A DNA stretch of 64,000 nt from Sporothrix humicola (lineage: Eukaryota > Ascomycota > Sordariomycetes > Ophiostomatales > Ophiostomataceae): NCBI GenBank assembly GCA_021396245.1, contig WNYE01000049.1, forward strand, positions 62,001 through 126,000, written 5' to 3'. Below are positions 41,501-54,140 of the stretch, one piece after another. The notes under the pieces are model-generated. The model made no database searches, had not been told where the DNA came from, and was given only the letters and a program-made list of their open reading frames with translations. The translations under genes and the position numbers were made by a program. How positions within the stretch are numbered: position 1 is the first letter of the stretch; each line of letters begins with the position of its first letter.

Positions 41501-44500
41501 GGTGACAAATGACGACCTTGCACGCTGACTGGCTGGAAAGGTGCGGCTTTGGGATCAGAAAAGAGTTGTTCTGGTGGCAGGCGCACTGAAAGGCAGAGCG
41601 GCTCCGACTGCGAGTGACAGAACAGCTGCAGAAACGGGTGGAAACGGTGCTGCTGCCTGTGGCTGTCGCATTTCTTCTGCACATCTCACGACGGCACCTG
41701 TCCGCATACGATCGTGAGGCGACGAAAAGGCGGAATCATTGACAGGGTCTACAGGGCAGAAAAAAGCACTACCGATCAGTGCAACGGTGGCAGGGAACAA
41801 GATGACGACAGACGTAAAGACGTAAAGACGGAAATGCGACCGTTTTGCCCAAGGGGTGTGAAAATAAGAAATGACGAAAATGACGATTTAAAAAAGGGAA
41901 GGAAAAGCACACAGACCAAGCGCCTGTTCGTCTCTATTTCCAACAATGGGAATCGCTCAAGGCATAAACACACAAAGAAGAATCAAAGTGTGGAAATGGA
42001 GGCGTGAGGATGAGCACAATGAGCCCAAGGATGGCAGGATCGTGGTTGCGACAAGGCTGTGAACAAAACGGCCGTTTGTGTGTTGATTGTTGGTTTGAGT
42101 TGAATGAGTAGGCTGGGCGAGTAAGTTGTTGCGCCATTAAGCCAGAGAGTGGTAATGAAGATGAAAACTGTTCTTCCCAAATTTTGCTGGCCCGCCGCTT
42201 CACATTGATGGCCATAAACAAGTTCGATTAAAGGCCATCAAAGTGACAAGATTTACAGGCACAAATGCACACAAAAGGGAGGCTGACAGCATTGGATAAA
42301 AATGATCTTCCTCCCGCCAATGCCATCTTTTTATGCCTACCAGGTGGAGGGTTAGGTAAATGTCCGACGATAACAAAAGGGTATCGCACATCTTGAAGAA
42401 GAGGCTTGGATGATGTGCAGGTCCGCAGCCAACGGAGCCAGACAACACACAAGGCCAGTCCAGTCTGTGAGTCTGTGTGTGGTGATCGCTGGTTTGTGGT
42501 CTTTTGCTGATGCTGGCTCGCCCAATCACAGTCCGCCCACGGTTTACACCCCTTCTTCCTGCAACCACTATCGACATTCATGCGACGGCACGCGTTTTGG
42601 ATACAGCCCTCCTTTTGCTTCCAACTGGAAACCCTTTCGCCAGCGCAGCCTCCCTCCTTTTTGTGTCCTCCTCCTCCTTTTTGCCTGCCCTCCATTGCCT
42701 CCTCCCCAGAATCAATTTATTTGGATGTCGGTGGGCGGGCTTGGCCGGCCAGACCAACAATCAACATCCAACAAGGGAAATAACAGGACGCGATATCAGT
42801 CATAAACAAATCCAAGCAACTAGCCAAGGCTCCGGCCACAACAAACAGCCTTTTTTTTCTTTGACAGTATATACCTCCACCGCCATCAACACCAAACTTC
42901 AAGGACCTCTCGTATCTTGTTCTTGTTGACTTGTCCCGCATCCTTCCCGCCACCTTTTCTTGTTCTCGCCGTTTTGGCTTTGTTGATATCAGGAACCAGC
43001 CTGATCTCTAATCTCACGCCCTCACTACTCTGCTTTAATGATACTCTATTGTTGATTATCTATTATTCTCCGGTTGATGCAGACAGTCCGTGTGTTTACT
43101 TCAAACTCTGGGCCATCTTGAATATTGTTAGCATATCGTGACAACATAAGGCCTCGCCATTTTATTTTCCCGAGTTGAAAAAAAAAATGACATATGTGAG
43201 CAATGTTGATAATCTGCCACAAATTCATTAGAGAACAAAACAAGCAACTCTACGGTATTTTACTCTTATTTTTGTCTCTCTTTTCTGGCTGAAAATAATG
43301 ATACACCACTATGGAAAGCAAGGCGACGAAAAGTTGCAACGGCCACCACACAATGTGAGCGAACAGTTTCTGCGGCCACAAAACGCGACCGCCAAAATGA
43401 CAAAAAAACACCGAAGAAAAATAAACACAACTACAGAAGACCCACATCCACGCACAACACACACAATACTCCTGGAAGGCTGAAACGCTTAACAGCTGCT
43501 GATAGAGGGGCGTGCAGCTGGCCGTCCTTTATTTCGGTCCCGTACGGGTGGTTCGTGGGCGGGCGGAGCAGTGGACAGAGTCAGTTTCCAGCAAAAGCAC
43601 GGGCAGTGATGTCCCGCCGTCCTTGGATCTCTTAGTGAGATCACTCCGGCTGCTGATATGATCTACAGAGGGGAGAGGAGCTCGACCAAAGAGCAAGGAC
43701 AGCAAAGAGGGGCTGGTTTATGCACACCAGCAGAGAGTTGCTCAACCTCCCCGAGCTCTCCTCACAGTCGGTCCCGCCACTCCCAGCATACCAGCATTTC
43801 ACGATCGATCTACAGGCACAGGTGCAGGCACAGGGGAGGCAGGCGAGGCAGGGCAGCTACGACGATATCTGACGATGCTCAGGAGGCTGATCGGATGGCT
43901 GGCTACGATTACGACGACAGTCACGAATGGCATGTCTACGAATGTCATGTCTACGAATCACTGCAATGCACAATATTTCAGTGAAATAAAAACATTGACT
44001 GTAAAAAGGTATAAAACTTGTAAAAAAGAAAAGCCAACGTAGTGAGCCCATGTAAGGGCAGCTAAACTACTTATGCAAAGCAGAGAAGAAAAGGGTTTAA
44101 TAAAAGAATAGTAAGAAGAAGAGAAATAAAGAAAGCAAGAAGAAGGGAAAGGAAACTTGGAAATGAGAATGATGCCGCTGATCTGGGACCTGCCATTATT
44201 CTGGGGTAATATGTGTGTGACCGCTGCTTAAGAACAATAAACAGAAAACAAAGAGAGGAAGAGAAAAAAAAAACTCCGGAGCCATATCCCCCATTGTCAT
44301 CAAGGATGCAGTATCGCCGAAGCCTTTTCCTTCCTCATAGTATCTTGTGTCTCGTGTTCATGTCGTAAAACAATGGGTCATGGTATGATAATGATTGAAC
44401 GATTGTGCAGTGTTTTGTGTGCATGATATTTGCAATGAATTGGTTTGTATCAAAGTGAATAAACAAATGAGAGTAAGAATGAAACGAAAAGCAAAAAGAA

Positions 44501-44792
44501 AACGGAAAACATGAAAGATATCCGCCATTTGTAGATGCAATGTTAAAAAGAGAGAATTATTTGGTCGTACTGATTTGGTTATGTTATGATGAGTTGTCAA
44601 AAGACAAAGAATAAAAAATGATGACCCGAAACGCCTCGCTTTTCCCAAACAAAACAAATGAAAGCCAAAATAAAAGGGGGAATAAGAAGAGAAGAAAAGA
44701 AAAAAAGCAAAAGACAAAGAAAAGTGTAAAAAAGAAACCGAAAAGTGCAATCGTTGCACTGCTTCGCTGCTTCGCAGCTCGCGAGTCGCAAC
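38584..44792. other. 6.2 kb region without recognisable gene
   Basis: I find no open frame with family resemblance on either strand. AT-rich sequence occurs at about 39900-40140. The part next to the cyclin gene (about 44050-44750) is A/purine-rich and probably includes its 3' UTR. Short unspliced frames at 38625-38912, 40646-41095 and 41714-42007 look accidental. A gene made of several small exons cannot be excluded. Confidence 0.5.
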
Positions 44793-46151
44793 TTAACGGA
44801 CCAGAACACCGCTGGAGCCAAAGACGCGGCCGAGCATGCCGCGCACGCGCTTGACACGGTTGCCGCCGTCCTGGATCTCGCGGAGCTCGTCGTAGCTGAT
44901 CTCGTAGGGCAGGTAGGCGGGAGCCGCCTTGGAGGGCGCCGTAATAGAACCGGCAGTGAGGGCGCGCTCGCGCTTGAGGCTGGTGGTGCTGTTGGGCGTG
45001 CCGACCACCTCGTCCTCGCTGCTGCACTGCACATAGCCGTAGCCGCCGTAGCTCGCGGCGTCCAGGTCGACCAGCGACTGCGGCGTCGAGGCGCGCGAGT
45101 GCGAGCGCGACGAGCTGAGGGACGAGGCGTAGCTGTTGGCGGAGCTGGTGCTGGCGCTGTAGGTGAGGCTGGGCATGGCCAGGAGGTCGTCGGTCTTGCT
45201 GGGCGAGACGGACGAGATCGAGTTGGCCGACAGCGGCGACGACAGCTGGAGGGAAATATGGGACGACCGGCGGGGCGGCGTCAGGTAGCCGTTGGCAGCG
45301 GCCGAGGCAGTGGCGGCAGCCCAGATGGCGGCGTCCTCCTCCTGGCGCTTCTGGCGCAGCAGCATCTGCTCGTGCTCGTGGGCGGCGGCAGCCTGGGCGG
45401 CAGCGGCAGCGGCCTCCTCGGCAGCCAGGCGCTGGCGCTCCTCTTCCTCCTGCTGCTGCTGCTGGAGCAGAAGCTTCTGGCGGCGGCGGCGCTGCTGGCG
45501 ACGGGCGTAGCGGGCGGCGACGTCCTCGCGGATGGGTGCCAAGAATTCGTCAAGGTCGGTGTACAGGTCCTCCTCGGTGATGCGCAGGTCCCAGTCCAGC
45601 AGGAAAAGCAGCTGCTTCTCCATTAGGTTGACCTCGGTGCGCGAGAAGCCAAAGTTGTAGAACTCGGTGGTGATGACGCTGTAGTTGGCCCAGTGCTTGT
45701 TCTTGGGCGAGCTGTCGTTGAGGTACTTGGCCGACAGGATGAGCGAAGCCAAAAAGATGCGGTGGGTGGTGCAGCGCAGACCCTTGGCCATGGGCTGGAG
45801 GCGGGACTTGAGGCGGTTGAGGTAGACAAGCGTGCTCATGAGGGTGGGGACCTGGACGTTGGACGAGACAACAAGCTGGCCAATAAACTCCTCGAGCGAG
45901 GGCAGGCCACCGTCCTCACGGCGCACGGCACGGGGTGCGGGCGAGTGAGAGGGCGAGCCGGGCGGGGTGGGTAGTGAGCGGCGCTGGACCTCGGAGGCGG
46001 TCGGGGGCATCATGTTGGGGTCGCACTGGATGACGTTGGCGGCAGCGTCGGCGAGGTAGCGGATCATATCGCGGTTGACGGGCGTGAAGACAAACTGCTC
46101 CAGGGCGGCGGCGTTGAGCTCGGCCATACTGAGCTGCTGTGTCGAGTCCAT
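44793..46151 (-). CDS. PHO85-type (Pcl1/Pcl2-like) cyclin
   Basis: A single-exon protein of 452 aa. A short N-terminus with Ser/Pro-rich sequence (59-75, with possible CDK sites such as TPPGSP) precedes a cyclin box at about 85-200. Recognisable parts are SLEEFIGQLV (85-94), PTLMSTLVYLNRLKSRL (102-118), RIFLASLILSAKYLNDSSPK (131-150) and NLMEKQLLFLLDWDLRIT (175-192). This matches the fungal Pcl cyclin family, partners of the Pho85-type CDK in G1 progression, polarity and metabolism. A long Arg/Gln/Glu/Ala-rich helix or coiled coil (217-275) follows, then Ser-rich low complexity and a basic C-terminus. It is longer than yeast Pcl1/2 because of this tail. CDC2 lies 14 kb away, but Pcl cyclins normally pair with Pho85. 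Confidence 0.88.
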   Translation of the reverse strand: MDSTQQLSMAELNAAALEQFVFTPVNRDMIRYLADAAANVIQCDPNMMPPTASEVQRRSLPTPPGSPSHSPAPRAVRREDGGLPSLEEFIGQLVVSSNVQVPTLMSTLVYLNRLKSRLQPMAKGLRCTTHRIFLASLILSAKYLNDSSPKNKHWANYSVITTEFYNFGFSRTEVNLMEKQLLFLLDWDLRITEEDLYTDLDEFLAPIREDVAARYARRQQRRRRQKLLLQQQQQEEEERQRLAAEEAAAAAAQAAAAHEHEQMLLRQKRQEEDAAIWAAATASAAANGYLTPPRRSSHISLQLSSPLSANSISSVSPSKTDDLLAMPSLTYSASTSSANSYASSLSSSRSHSRASTPQSLVDLDAASYGGYGYVQCSSEDEVVGTPNSTTSLKRERALTAGSITAPSKAAPAYLPYEISYDELREIQDGGNRVKRVRGMLGRVFGSSGVLVR

Positions 46152-49120
46152 TGTGAAGTGTGTGTGAGTGTCGATGTGTTATCGTAAGGTATTAGTTGAA
46201 ATCGTGCCAAGTCGATCCCAAACTGTTGTCGTTGTGTCGAATGTCGATGTTGATGTCGAAGTGTCGTTGAAATTAAAGTTTAGTCGGATCTTGGAAAAGA
46301 ACAAGTCCGGCTCTGCCCTTTTCTATATCTGTTGTCGATGTAGGAAAGAACGTAGTTGGACAAACACTCAACGTCGAGGACAAGAACTAGTATCTTGTTC
46401 AAGAAGGTTGGTAACGAAGAAAAGAAAAGGATGAACAAGAACTGAACACAACGAAAGAGAAGAAACAAGATCTTCTCGAGGCAGGAATGAGAGATGAGAA
46501 GTGGCCCAGGAATATATTATTCTCAAGGGAGCTTTTTGCGTTGCTTGTGGTGGACAAGAAAGACAAAAAAGGCACAAGAAAGTCAAAAAGGGACCAGGGG
46601 GGGTGTGTGTAAGTGGAGGCGGAACGGTAGAGCGTGCGTAGTTGCGGCGAGGTTAATTCAGGTGGGACCGGCACAGGGGTGTGGTGGGTGTGTAAAGTAG
46701 GGGTGGGGTGTAAGGGAGACTGGGAGAGAGAAAGAGAGAAGCGAGGGAGCAAACGGAAGACAGAAAGGGCAAAAGAGACCACGAGGCTGAGCTGGTGGGT
46801 GGTGCGTCTGGTCGGGCGCGGCGGGCGTTCCAGTGAGTGGTTGACGGTGAACGAGAGCAAAAAGCAGTTCAGGGTCAGGGGAGTAGGGGAGGGGGGGTGT
46901 GCGCCTAAGGGAGACTCGCAAAAGGGCGGGCTAGGTTAGGCCAGGAGAGAGCGCAAGGGAGGCGGAGGAGAGCAAAGCGTCGATCTGAGTGCTGGAAGAC
47001 TTGGGCGGGCAAGTCCGGGGAAGCACAGGGATTGGCTGAGGAGAGAAAAGACAGCTGGAATGTTGAGGGCCAGGCGGTGGAATGTTGGATCTGAAAACGA
47101 GGGGCCGAAAGAAAACGGTCCGCGAAATCGTGAGGAATGAAGGTTGAGAAGAGTTTGAAAGGACTAAAGTCAAAAGTCGAAAGAGACAGTCAAACTTGAG
47201 AGCAAAATCGAAATCGGAAAGCGAAAATCGAAATCGAAATCAGGGTGATGCAAGAGCAAATTGAGAGTGTTGCTAGTGCGGGTATCCGAGACACAAACCT
47301 GCAAGAAAGGGATGCGATTTGAGTGCTGGCGGGGCGATGTTGATGTGTGGAAAAGATGTGTTTGCAAGAGCAAGCTGAAGCTTTTTGAGGCTTTTCGGTT
47401 GTCGAAATTTGAAGAAAGAGAGAAACGAAGACAGAAAGAGAGATCTCCAAAAAATTCGAAAATTCCAAAATTGAGGGAAAGAGAAAAGGGCGACAAATGA
47501 AAATTTTAACAGATGAAAAGAGAAGGAGTTGTCGATGAGTATCGTGATCACAGGAAAGAGCGAGTGAGCAACAATAGCAGAATAAGCTAAGCTGGTGACA
47601 ATAGCTCGTGGCCTGTTGCGTTGAATGGAAGCGGTAAAAATGGAAGGACTCCAAAAAATTAGGGCGAAAGGGCAGGTGCGGGCTGGTGGCACGGGCGTTT
47701 TCTTGGTGCAAATGGGTGCAAACGGTGACGCAAAAAGGCAGTCACGGGCGGGGCAGGCAGGTGCGATGTGCAATTGAAAGAATGACGAAAATGAAGAAAA
47801 TGAGAGTGAGCCAAAAAGAAGGTTGGGCAAGACCGTTGATGAAAAATGCAAGAATGCAAAAGTGCGAATGAAAAACCTGAATAAAGAATGACTGAGTGAG
47901 TGACTGGTTTTTGTTTGACAGATGGTTGGAATTCTGAATCTGAATAGCTTCGAATGTCTGGAGAAGAAGAGAAGAAGGGAAGCGAGAAAAAGAATGCGGC
48001 TGGGGACCGAGGACAGTCTTATAAGCTGGAATCTGAAGATTTGCTCGCGAGAGGGATGAAGATTGAGGATGTGAAAGACAAGAAGACACAAAAGGCCTGC
48101 GATCGTGCGCAAAGGAGGATCAAAGGCACGAGATGCAAAAAAGGAGCTTGTACAGCAAGTGTGCAAGGAGTGCAAGCGTGTACAAAGGGCGAACGAAGAA
48201 AGGGCTGCCCGATGCGAGGTCAACGCGCTCACAAACTATTACAGAGTGCAAGAGCGAGCAACGAAAGGGCATATTCAACTCTCAAGAAGGGCCCATACAG
48301 GAAAGAGCGGCCGACGAGAGGAACCAGTCTGGACACTCTTGGCTGGATAGGGAAGGCAGGGCGGCGAAGGCAGGGAGGAAGAAGGCACGACGGGATGGGA
48401 AGAGCCATCAAAGGACAAAAAAGGAGGGGAAGGTGCCGAGAGGACTTACAGCAAAGAGAAAATCGTGAGGAAAATCGTTAGACAAAATGTCAAAAAGTCG
48501 TGACAGCGTAAAGCGTAAGCGTAAATCGTGGGTATCGTGGATCGTGGGTGTGGGCCGTAGAAGCGTTGACGAAGAAGCAAGCGGAGCGATGGAGCGATAA
48601 AGCGAGTGCAGTGACCAGCAGAGCACACGTAGAGACGAAGACAGGGAGAGATGTCTAGGGAGACTTTGGAGGTCCAAGCAAGACACTGAAGAGCGAAGTG
48701 AGTGAAAAAAGGTGAAGAAACTGAAGAAGAAGTCTCTAAAAGAATCCTAAAGAGGAAGCAGCGGGCGCAATGATCCGCAGATTTGTGATTCGATTTGGTC
48801 CTTTTCGATGGGCCCGAGGGAAGGGATGGCGAAGAGAGGGTGAGGAGCACAAGAAGAACCAGTCAACTTGTGAGGAGAGAAACAGCGAAAAAAGACGATA
48901 GCGAAGAAGACGAAGAAAAGAGGCGACAAGGACGACAACGAAAAAGACGAAGACACAAAAAAGGGATGATGAAAAGTGAGGGGAAAGGGGCTCGAGAAGA
49001 ATGGAATGCCAGGAGATGGGACCGGCCAGGAGGCTTTAATATTGAATGAATAAGAGGGAGAGAGAGTGGAGGAGAAGATGTCGATGGGGATGAGAGAAGA
49101 AGAACAGAGAAAAAAAAAGA
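46152..49120 (-). promoter_or_regulatory. long pyrimidine-rich leader/promoter of the cyclin gene
   Basis: For almost 3 kb upstream of the ATG, the strand that codes for the cyclin is strikingly C/T-rich and the plus strand A/G-rich. Long but homopolymer-like open frames (for example 47273-48232 minus) arise from this bias and do not look like proteins. One exact CGCGAAA (SBF/SCB-like) occurs at 47121-47127 in plus orientation. A single hit in 3 kb is not significant. A long 5' UTR, perhaps with introns, is plausible for a G1-cyclin-type gene. Confidence 0.45.
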
Positions 49121-52100
49121 AGAAAAGAATTTGACGATGGCGTCTAGAAACGAAACAAACGGCAGGCGCCGACTCTCTGCAGATTCTGGGATCCAGAAAT
49201 TCTAATTCGGGCAGCCGGCCGGCCGTCAGATACCACAGAAATCTCAAAATACCACAAGCGATGCGCTCTTCTCCAAGATGCGCGGGTTTCAAAGTGTCGA
49301 GTGGCTCTGGATGGCCGGTCCAAGAGCCAGGGGTCTCTTGTCGTGAATTACACGGAGGAGCGGCGGCCAGACGGCAGCGTAGCCTTGGGCAGAAACGATA
49401 AACGGCGCCGTCTTGCCCTGTCCATGGACGACGGCCGCCGTTTTGTTGATTTTGGTGCAGTCTCGGCCATTTGATTGGCTGGCAGCGACCAACAGCCAAC
49501 GGCTAGTGCCTACACTTGCCTGTAAGTCTGGACAAGTCTAGGCTGGGACCGCCAACCAGCGCCCGCCATGGCCCGTCATTGGCTGCCATCGTCCACCGTC
49601 CAGCTGGGCCCAAACGGGCGGGCCTGGACCACATGAAACAGCGGCCAGGAGCAAAACGTCAGCCAGGAGAGAAACGTCAGCCACTGTCAGCCAACGAGAG
49701 CGAAGAGACTACGACCATACTAAAAAAGACGAAAAAGACGGACGAACACCAACGCACAACGCCTCCCTCTCGTGGCCTATCATCGTTAACGACTGGCATG
49801 GCGACATCTAGTTTCTTTTTTTCTTTTTCTTTTCTTGGGTATCGTTCAATTTTTTATGCACACAGGAGCAAGGCTCTTGGTGAGGCTCATTTACGATCCC
49901 TTTCGAGGCCCCTTTTGTACAGTGGGTTGCCAAAAGCCCTAAATGTTGTGAGATCAGGGTCGCGAGGCCCTGTATCCACCGCCGACAGCCCACAACCCCA
50001 CTGTCGCCTTTGTAAGGGCACAAATGGTCTGGTCATAAAGAAGGGATAATACCTGCACAGGGCTGCACGAAATTGGAGGAAATCTCCCACGCGAGCACGA
50101 GGAATGCAAACGCGGAAGAGCGCAATTCAAGAGAAAAGGGCAAAGGGTGGCCAAAGAAAGGGTCTTGAAATGACAAAGCAAGGAAAAGAGGAAAAGAGAT
50201 ATGAATGGCAAGGAGGCTGCATATGAAATGTGTGCGTTGGCAGATGCTCGTCGTCTTATGCCCGCCTTTTGTCTTTTGTTTGTCCGTACTCAGTAAGAAG
50301 ATGCATCAAGATATCGATGAATGCAAGATGCGGCGTTGTCATTGGTTTCCTCCAAAAGGCAGCCCCTGCTTTCTCCCCGTTTCATGTGCAGGAGTGGACA
50401 GTAGTCGATACGGCGTCTGTTTGGTTCCTTCTCTCGTCGTTCTTCGTGCAACACAGTGGCGACCGTCTTCGTTCCTTCTCTTTTACACCGCCTCTCTGAC
50501 GTCCTGCACGGAGTCAATACGACAGTCTTGATGTTTTGCTACAGTTTCCTGCGAGTTTTCCGCAAAAACTCTGTTGCTCCTCCGTCTCGCCAATTGCTCA
50601 AACAGGAAAGAGTATCTGATCTCCGTATCCTGTGCCCCTCTATTGCTCCTCGGTTGGGGTCCCTCTCTTGCATTTTTGCGTCGCTCCTCCCCTGACTGCA
50701 ACCCATCCAAACTCTCCAAACCCGCGCAAACGCAGCTGTCAGCGCCCGAGCCCCTTCGTCTATGGCGTATTACGGTCGTCACCGTCCCAGTGTCCCCCTC
50801 TCTTGTCCCCTGAAAACTCCACTCTGAGGAGCCCCTCCAAAACTTCCGTTGCGATCCGTCTTGGACGATTGGTTGTCAATCGCTGTTACTGTATGCAATA
50901 TTGACCGTTTTTTCTTGTTCTTGTTCTTGTTCTTGCTTTTGTCGCCTCTCATTATGTTGGCTGCCTCAACATGCAGGTCTTTGATGCAGGTGAAATGATA
51001 GGAGGCGGCCACGAACGAGAGGCGGAAAGAAATCAAGAAGGAAGCATCATGAACAAGGAATCTGTCAATCGCCTTTCATAGACGGAACAATACGTTGCAC
51101 AGCAGATAACAAAAGACAACGGAGGGCAACAATACGGCACGGACGACGGACAGGTGCCTCCGTTTCTTGTGGTTTGTGACGAGCAACGGCAAACAATGAA
51201 ACAAACAGGACGTCAAGACAATACGACAATACCACCCAAACTGGCCCCTGGGCGACAAACAAAACGAAACAAGAAACAATCAGACAGTTCAGACAATCCA
51301 TACTTTGTTGAATCCAATTGCTGGCGGTGCAGACAAACGAAACATGGAAATGCATGGTGACAAGGAAGTGTCGTCAAACATCGTCACTTGATCCTGGTCA
51401 TTGCCGATTGTCTTGATTTGTGTTGATACTCTGCCGTCCTCCCACCATTACAGCAAATCATGTGGCAAACAACCGATGGTCCAATGACCAACAGACTTGC
51501 AGAGCCGTCCTTTTGTTTGGCAGCGAGGCAGCCTCCTTTCGTGTTTTTTGTCGCTTTCAACATTCGCCTCTACCCCTGACTATCGCAGTTAGCTCTTGAC
51601 CGCCAAACAAAGGACTGCCAGTCAGAAGAAACGGTCAACAATATGCACCAACATCCATCAAATTCCGTCGATGCAAAATGCAAAATGCAAAATGCAATCC
51701 ACGTTGTATGCATCGACACACTCCGCACAACTGCGTCTTCCTTTCTTTTGCATTATGAGCAGACCCAGTGCAATGCAATGCCGACGAGAAAATTTTCTAA
51801 CAAAAGTGCAGAGGAACAGAGCAACAGTGCTCCACGAAGCGGACAAAATCGCAAATCGACCTGACGCAAGGGAGAATGTCGTCCTGGCTACGTCTGCCAG
51901 ACAAGTATTAGTATTAGCGGTCCGTAAAGTACGACGTACTCGCACCGGCTCTTTCCCTCTTTGCACCCCCTCGCGTTATGAAAGATACGCAGAGTGGATA
52001 CTAAAACAACGCAGGGCAGGGCTGCACAAGAAAAGACCACACAAAAAAGAAAGAAAATGTTTGTGAAAAGTGAAGAAAGGGATACCCGTCAAGTCAGGTA

Positions 52101-53279
52101 CAGACATCCACTTGTTCAGGAACAAAAGGGGTATGTGATCGCAACGAAAAAGAAAAAAAGAGAGGGTAAAAAAAAATGCAGGAGAAAAACGACGTGCGCA
52201 CAGGCTTTGCTGTGCGTTGCAGGAACGGGCATGCAGTCGGGCTGTATGCGGGTTACGGTTCTGTGGCTGCGGTGGACCGGCAGGTCCGTACGTATTGAGG
52301 TGAGCCCCGTCTGTGGACATATGTCGGCCGGTATTAATTTGTGAAATGACGGCACAAGAAGATGCTAATAAAAGGGGCGTATAGAGCACGACGTCCATCG
52401 TATGCAAGATGAAATAAGAGCGGGCGAAAAGCAGGCGAAAAGCAGGCAGCCGGAGACCGTCACTTTCACCTTACCCTTACCCTACCTTCGTTACCCTTTT
52501 ACATGCATCATTTGTTTAATTCCCGCCATGGCTTTGCTGCACGATGCATATACGTGCTGAGATAGAAGGCATGCTTCTACATGCTGTGGGTATATGCGAG
52601 AGGGAGACAAAAATTTGAGTGCCTAAGTCCTCCTGTTTGCCGTCTTTTTGTCCTAAGGTTCCTCCTAGCAAACCGATTTAATTTGCAGCTGCAAGAGGAG
52701 AGACATCCAGTGGAGCAATAGAGTGATAGAGTGACCAGAGTGACGAGAGCACTCCGTAACGAGGGGAGAACAGCAAAAAGCAAGTTCGACGATGTCGTCT
52801 GGTCGACCAACTCGTCAAATAGCCGACTTTGCGACTAACCACCAAACGGCATAGGACAGAGACATGGACACCCTCTTTCTCAGAGGGAACTGCAGTATCG
52901 GACTTGCTCTGCTGAAGGATCGGTGCTTTGGGGGAGAGCAGAGGAGAGAAAGGCCGCCGAAGAGCGACTGGTCATTTTGGTTTTCGGCGAGCGAGAGGTG
53001 TGAGGTGTGTGGAAGACGACACCCAAGAGTCAAGACTACAAAACTACATGATCTCCAGAGGGCACAGCGCAGGCAGGCACACAGGGCAGATGATCTCCAA
53101 GTCCCAAGACCCGAGAGGCCCCAAGAAAGCAGATGATCTGCTACAGGGGCACAAGGGCAGAGCGGAGGGCAGCGGGGTTCAGACGATGTGATGTGCCAGA
53201 GTGTGGTGTGCCGACGGCTAGTATGATGTGCGTGTGTGGGCGAGGTCGGTGAGGGAGAGGAAAGGAGAAGCTTGAACAG

Positions 53280-53309
53280 GAGGAACGACAGGAACGACAG
53301 GAACGACAG
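53280..53309 (+). repeat. 9-bp tandem repeat AGGAACGAC, about 3 copies
   Basis: The unit AGGAACGAC is repeated head to tail and is non-coding in context. Confidence 0.75.
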
Positions 53310-54080
53310 CGCAACGGTAGTGCCCACAGCACAGAGCACATCGCATTCACAGCGTCGCCCCCAACTGGAACGGCCCAGCCAGGGCGATAGAGATGCGCCG
53401 AGCTACAGCGATCAATCACCTAGACTTCAGCGCTCGGCGTCAACATCAAAGCATCAGATTGCCTCGACTGCCCTCTCTAGACATGTCTCAGACGTCCTTC
53501 TCGCAGAAGTGAAGTCGGCACTCTAAAGGGGCGAAGACGGGCATCGCAGCTCTTCCTGTCCAGCTCCATCTGCAAGCACTTAAAAGTCCTCCCTTGCTAC
53601 GCTGTTGAGGGTGCACCCCTCTTCTTGTCACTATCGTCGACTGGGGCACAGATGACCTGCACCTCTCAAGGCAGACCGAAATTGCTTGCCCACCCTTTCC
53701 AGCTTTTCCACCTTTTTCTGAGGGACAGCGAAATGAAGGTGCAATACGGGTAGACGGTTGACGACGGGAAACGAAAGACTGGTGACGACATTGATGTTCT
53801 TGGGATTGTTACCTGGAAGACCTGCTGACTGTCACCGTGACCCGTGTGCAGTCACGGGACAGCCCATGCTACAAATTACAATATGTGTGAAGAAGACAAA
53901 ATGAAAATGATACGAAGTCCACTCGACCCAGTCTAGACAGGCGCCGACGGTCTGGACCGTCTTTGCAAACAACCCCGAATACACTATTTGGTCCCCATGT
54001 CTTTTTACTGGCGGCGGCGGCGTTCTCCTGAGCGGTGCATCGCTAGGGCTAAAAAGGCGACAAAAAAGACCAAGAGTTTG

Positions 54081-54140
54081 GGAGAAGAAGGGTGCCAGCC
54101 AGAGAAGAAGGGTGCCAGCCAGAGAAGAAGGGTGCCAGCC
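54081..54140 (+). repeat. three-copy 20-bp tandem repeat
   Basis: The unit AGAGAAGAAGGGTGCCAGCC lies at 54101-54120 and 54121-54140, and with one change at 54081-54100. A (GGCGTCGTT)-type 9-bp repeat follows at about 54172-54205. Confidence 0.85.

Noticed and set aside
47273..48232. Open frame of 319 codons on the minus strand
   Set aside because: It lies in the C/T-biased leader of the cyclin gene, is rich in Ser/Phe/Leu/His by composition, overlaps other frames and resembles no family.
52460..52500. TTACCC repeats suggesting an interstitial telomere tract
   Set aside because: The units are TTACCC/CTTACC, not the CCCTAA/TTAGGG of filamentous fungi. There are only two to three copies.
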